A DNA stretch of 7,123 nt from an uncultured Bacillota bacterium (GTDB lineage: Bacteria > Bacillota_A > Clostridia > Peptostreptococcales > Anaerovoracaceae): the NCBI GenBank assembly GCA_946628525.1, contig CAMOWO010000039.1, positions 1 through 7,123 on the forward strand, read 5' to 3'. The notes beneath the pieces are model-generated. The model had not been told where the DNA came from. It did no database searches and saw only the letters and a program-made list of their open reading frames with translations. Positions 5,784 through 7,123 of this stretch are shown one piece after another. Position 1 is the stretch's first letter. Each line of letters starts with the position of its first letter. Position numbers and translations under genes: made by a program.

Positions 5784-6530
5784 TCACACCTCGATCCTGG
5801 CGATCTTCTCCATCAGATAGATTCCCACGCAAACGGTCGCAAAGGCTGCCGTCATGATGATCCTGCCGATGAACGTCTCATACAGCGGTGCGATGTAGGA
5901 GTAGGAGCACAGGTTCATGATGATCAGCATGGCGAAAGGCATGGATGCCACGATCCTCCCCTCCGTCTTCTTCTGATTCGTGATGACCTTGATCTCCTTC
6001 TCGATGTTCATCTTGTCCGTTATGACTTCTGCCGCATGTCCGATGATACTCTCAAGATCCCCGCCCTTGCTTCTGCAAATAATGTAGACCCGGACAAAAT
6101 TATCGATATCCTCACTGTGACTTCTCCCAGCGAGGTCCTGCAGCAGAACCTTGTCGCTTTCTTTGTTCTCAAGCATATTCATCCTCATATGTCTCAGTTC
6201 CATCATTATCGGCTCGGCCTCATCGTACATGAGAGAAAGATTCTCCTCTGCCTCGATGATCGCCTGTGCCATCTGTCTTCCTGCAGCCACGGAAGCCGAA
6301 AGGGAATAAAGCAGATCCTTAAACTGCGCTTCCAGCTTCGCCTTCCTCCGTTCCGCCATGATCCTCTCGGCCTTCGATCGTAATATAACCACAAATACCC
6401 CTAATAAAGATGCCGACAGAAAACTGTGGTAGAACAGATAGACTGCAGTAAACACACATGCATAGCCCACCCCATAAAAAATCAATTTTTCACGCCTCGA
6501 GAAATCGTATCGTGAATAGTCCTTTATCAT
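5784..6530 (-). CDS. tadB: TadB-like platform protein (type II secretion F domain)
   Basis: A 248-residue integral membrane protein, one of the two T2SSF proteins that form the inner-membrane platform of Tad pili. The N-terminus DYSRYDFSRREKL fits clostridial TadB proteins. It is followed by two membrane segments (about 16-34 and 36-50), a basic cytoplasmic region (RSKAERIMAERRKAKLE), the T2SSF helical domain (about 68-180: FKDLLYSLSASVAAGRQMAQAI, then RSKGGDLESIIGHAAEVI), and two C-terminal membrane segments (about 194-212 and 222-241). The ATG at 6530 overlaps the cpaF stop in an ATGA junction (6527-6530), so translation is coupled to the ATPase. No strong ribosome binding site is visible. 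It ends one base before the tadC start. Confidence 0.92.
   Translation of the reverse strand: MIKDYSRYDFSRREKLIFYGVGYACVFTAVYLFYHSFLSASLLGVFVVILRSKAERIMAERRKAKLEAQFKDLLYSLSASVAAGRQMAQAIIEAEENLSLMYDEAEPIMMELRHMRMNMLENKESDKVLLQDLAGRSHSEDIDNFVRVYIICRSKGGDLESIIGHAAEVITDKMNIEKEIKVITNQKKTEGRIVASMPFAMLIIMNLCSYSYIAPLYETFIGRIIMTAAFATVCVGIYLMEKIARIEV
5787..5792 (-). promoter_or_regulatory. Ribosome binding site supporting the GTG start of tadC
   Basis: GAGGTG on the minus strand, 4 nt before GTG 5782 and overlapping the last codons of tadB. It supports a GTG start for tadC coupled to the tadB stop (TGA at 5784-5786). Confidence 0.6.
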
Positions 6531-7123
6531 AAAACGTAACCTGCCATTTCGATTTTCTCTCTCCTCTGTAACCTTCTTCCCGTATTTACAAGCTGCCCAT
6601 CTTTCTCATCTCCTTCGTATATGAAAAGGCTGTTCGTCACGATATCATGTCCGTCAAAGCCGACGATCTCTGCGATCTCCACGATCTTGCGGCTTCCGTC
6701 CTTCATCCTGCTCATATGGATCATGATCTCTATTGCTTCTGATATCTGGCTCCGGATGGCCTCCACAGGAAAGTCCGCCGCCTGCATGAACATGGCTTCC
6801 AGTCTCTTGAGCATGCCCTTGATGCTGTTGGCATGTCCTGTGCTCAGACTCCCGCTGTGGCCTGTGTTCAGGGCCTGGATCATGTCCATGACTTCCTTGC
6901 CTCTCACTTCTCCGATAATGATCCTGTCCGGTCTCATGCGAAGGCTGGCCTTCACAAGCTGTGACATATCTACGCCGCCTCTGCCCTGGATATTCGCGTT
7001 CCTGCATTCAAGCCTTACGATGTTCTCTATCTGCTCGATCTGCAGTTCCGCGGAATCCTCAATAACGACGACACGCTCGTTGGGGGAAATGGTCTGTGAC
7101 AATACGTTAAGCAGAGTCGTCTT
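6527..7123 (-). CDS. cpaF: CpaF/TadA-family secretion ATPase, C-terminal 198 residues (cut by the window edge)
   Basis: This is the hexameric cytoplasmic ATPase that powers Tad/Flp pilus assembly. The frame is open to the right edge, and its first residues KTTLLNVLSQTI are the end of Walker A (the G-K-T-T loop is cut by the window boundary). Then follow the Asp box IEDSAELQI (21-29), Walker B with RPDRIIIGEVRG (64-75), and the His box GHSGSLSTGHANS (88-100), the usual order in GspE-type ATPases. The continuous reading through TTG at 7102 shows the true start lies outside the window. The C-terminus ends EKIEMAGYVL, short but not obviously truncated. It is followed by tadB with a 4-nt ATGA overlap. 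Confidence 0.95.
   Translation of the reverse strand, partial: KTTLLNVLSQTISPNERVVVIEDSAELQIEQIENIVRLECRNANIQGRGGVDMSQLVKASLRMRPDRIIIGEVRGKEVMDMIQALNTGHSGSLSTGHANSIKGMLKRLEAMFMQAADFPVEAIRSQISEAIEIMIHMSRMKDGSRKIVEIAEIVGFDGHDIVTNSLFIYEGDEKDGQLVNTGRRLQRREKIEMAGYVL

Noticed and set aside
5661..6383. A 240-codon plus-strand open frame opposite tadB and the start of tadC
   Set aside because: It spans the junction of two conserved genes on the other strand and is full of His and Asp from complemented ATG/ATC codons, so it is a shadow frame.

Overview
The window is a piece of a bacterial chromosome with every supported gene on the minus strand, so transcription runs from position 7123 towards position 1. 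The protein families point to Bacillota, class Clostridia: a TadC with a long external domain, an Flp1-like mini-pilin, a DUF5702-type protein, a DUF6382-like protein, and two household genes (rarA, ispH). The sequence looks GC-rich for a clostridium, above 50% by eye. No species can be named from the sequence alone.

Region 1 (7123 to 1748) is the distal part of a Tad (tight adherence, type IVc pilus) assembly operon. In order of transcription it holds: the C-terminal part of the CpaF/TadA secretion ATPase (cut by the window edge), TadB and TadC inner-membrane platform proteins, a 52-residue Flp-like pilin, a TadE-like pseudopilin, a DUF5702-type pseudopilin-like protein, a second TadE-like pseudopilin with a cysteine-rich tail, and a soluble DUF6382-like protein. 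The genes abut or overlap (4, 1, 14 and 17 nt overlaps; gaps of 1, 17 and 14 nt). They are therefore almost certainly one transcript with translational coupling. The ATPase powers assembly, TadB/TadC form the membrane platform, the Flp-like peptide is the likely fibre subunit, and the three larger proteins with pilin-like N-termini are candidate minor pilins. The prepilin peptidase (TadV/CpaA) and TadZ/CpaE are not in the window and would be expected upstream of it.

Region 2 (1747 to 1667) is an 81-nt intergenic spacer with a plausible sigma-A-type promoter for rarA and no recognisable terminator.

Region 3 (1666 to 1) holds rarA (mgsA), a complete AAA+ replication-maintenance ATPase, and the N-terminal 132 codons of ispH, which runs off the left edge. 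The ispH start lies inside the rarA 3' end (23-nt overlap), so these two genes are co-transcribed.

The most unusual item is the C-terminus of the second TadE-like protein. It carries two tandem copies of an H-x3-C-x22-C-x2-C module with identical spacing, which looks like a duplicated metal-binding domain on what should be the outside of the cell. I saw no CRISPR array, transposon, tRNA or rRNA. The many plus-strand open frames are shadows of the minus-strand genes.
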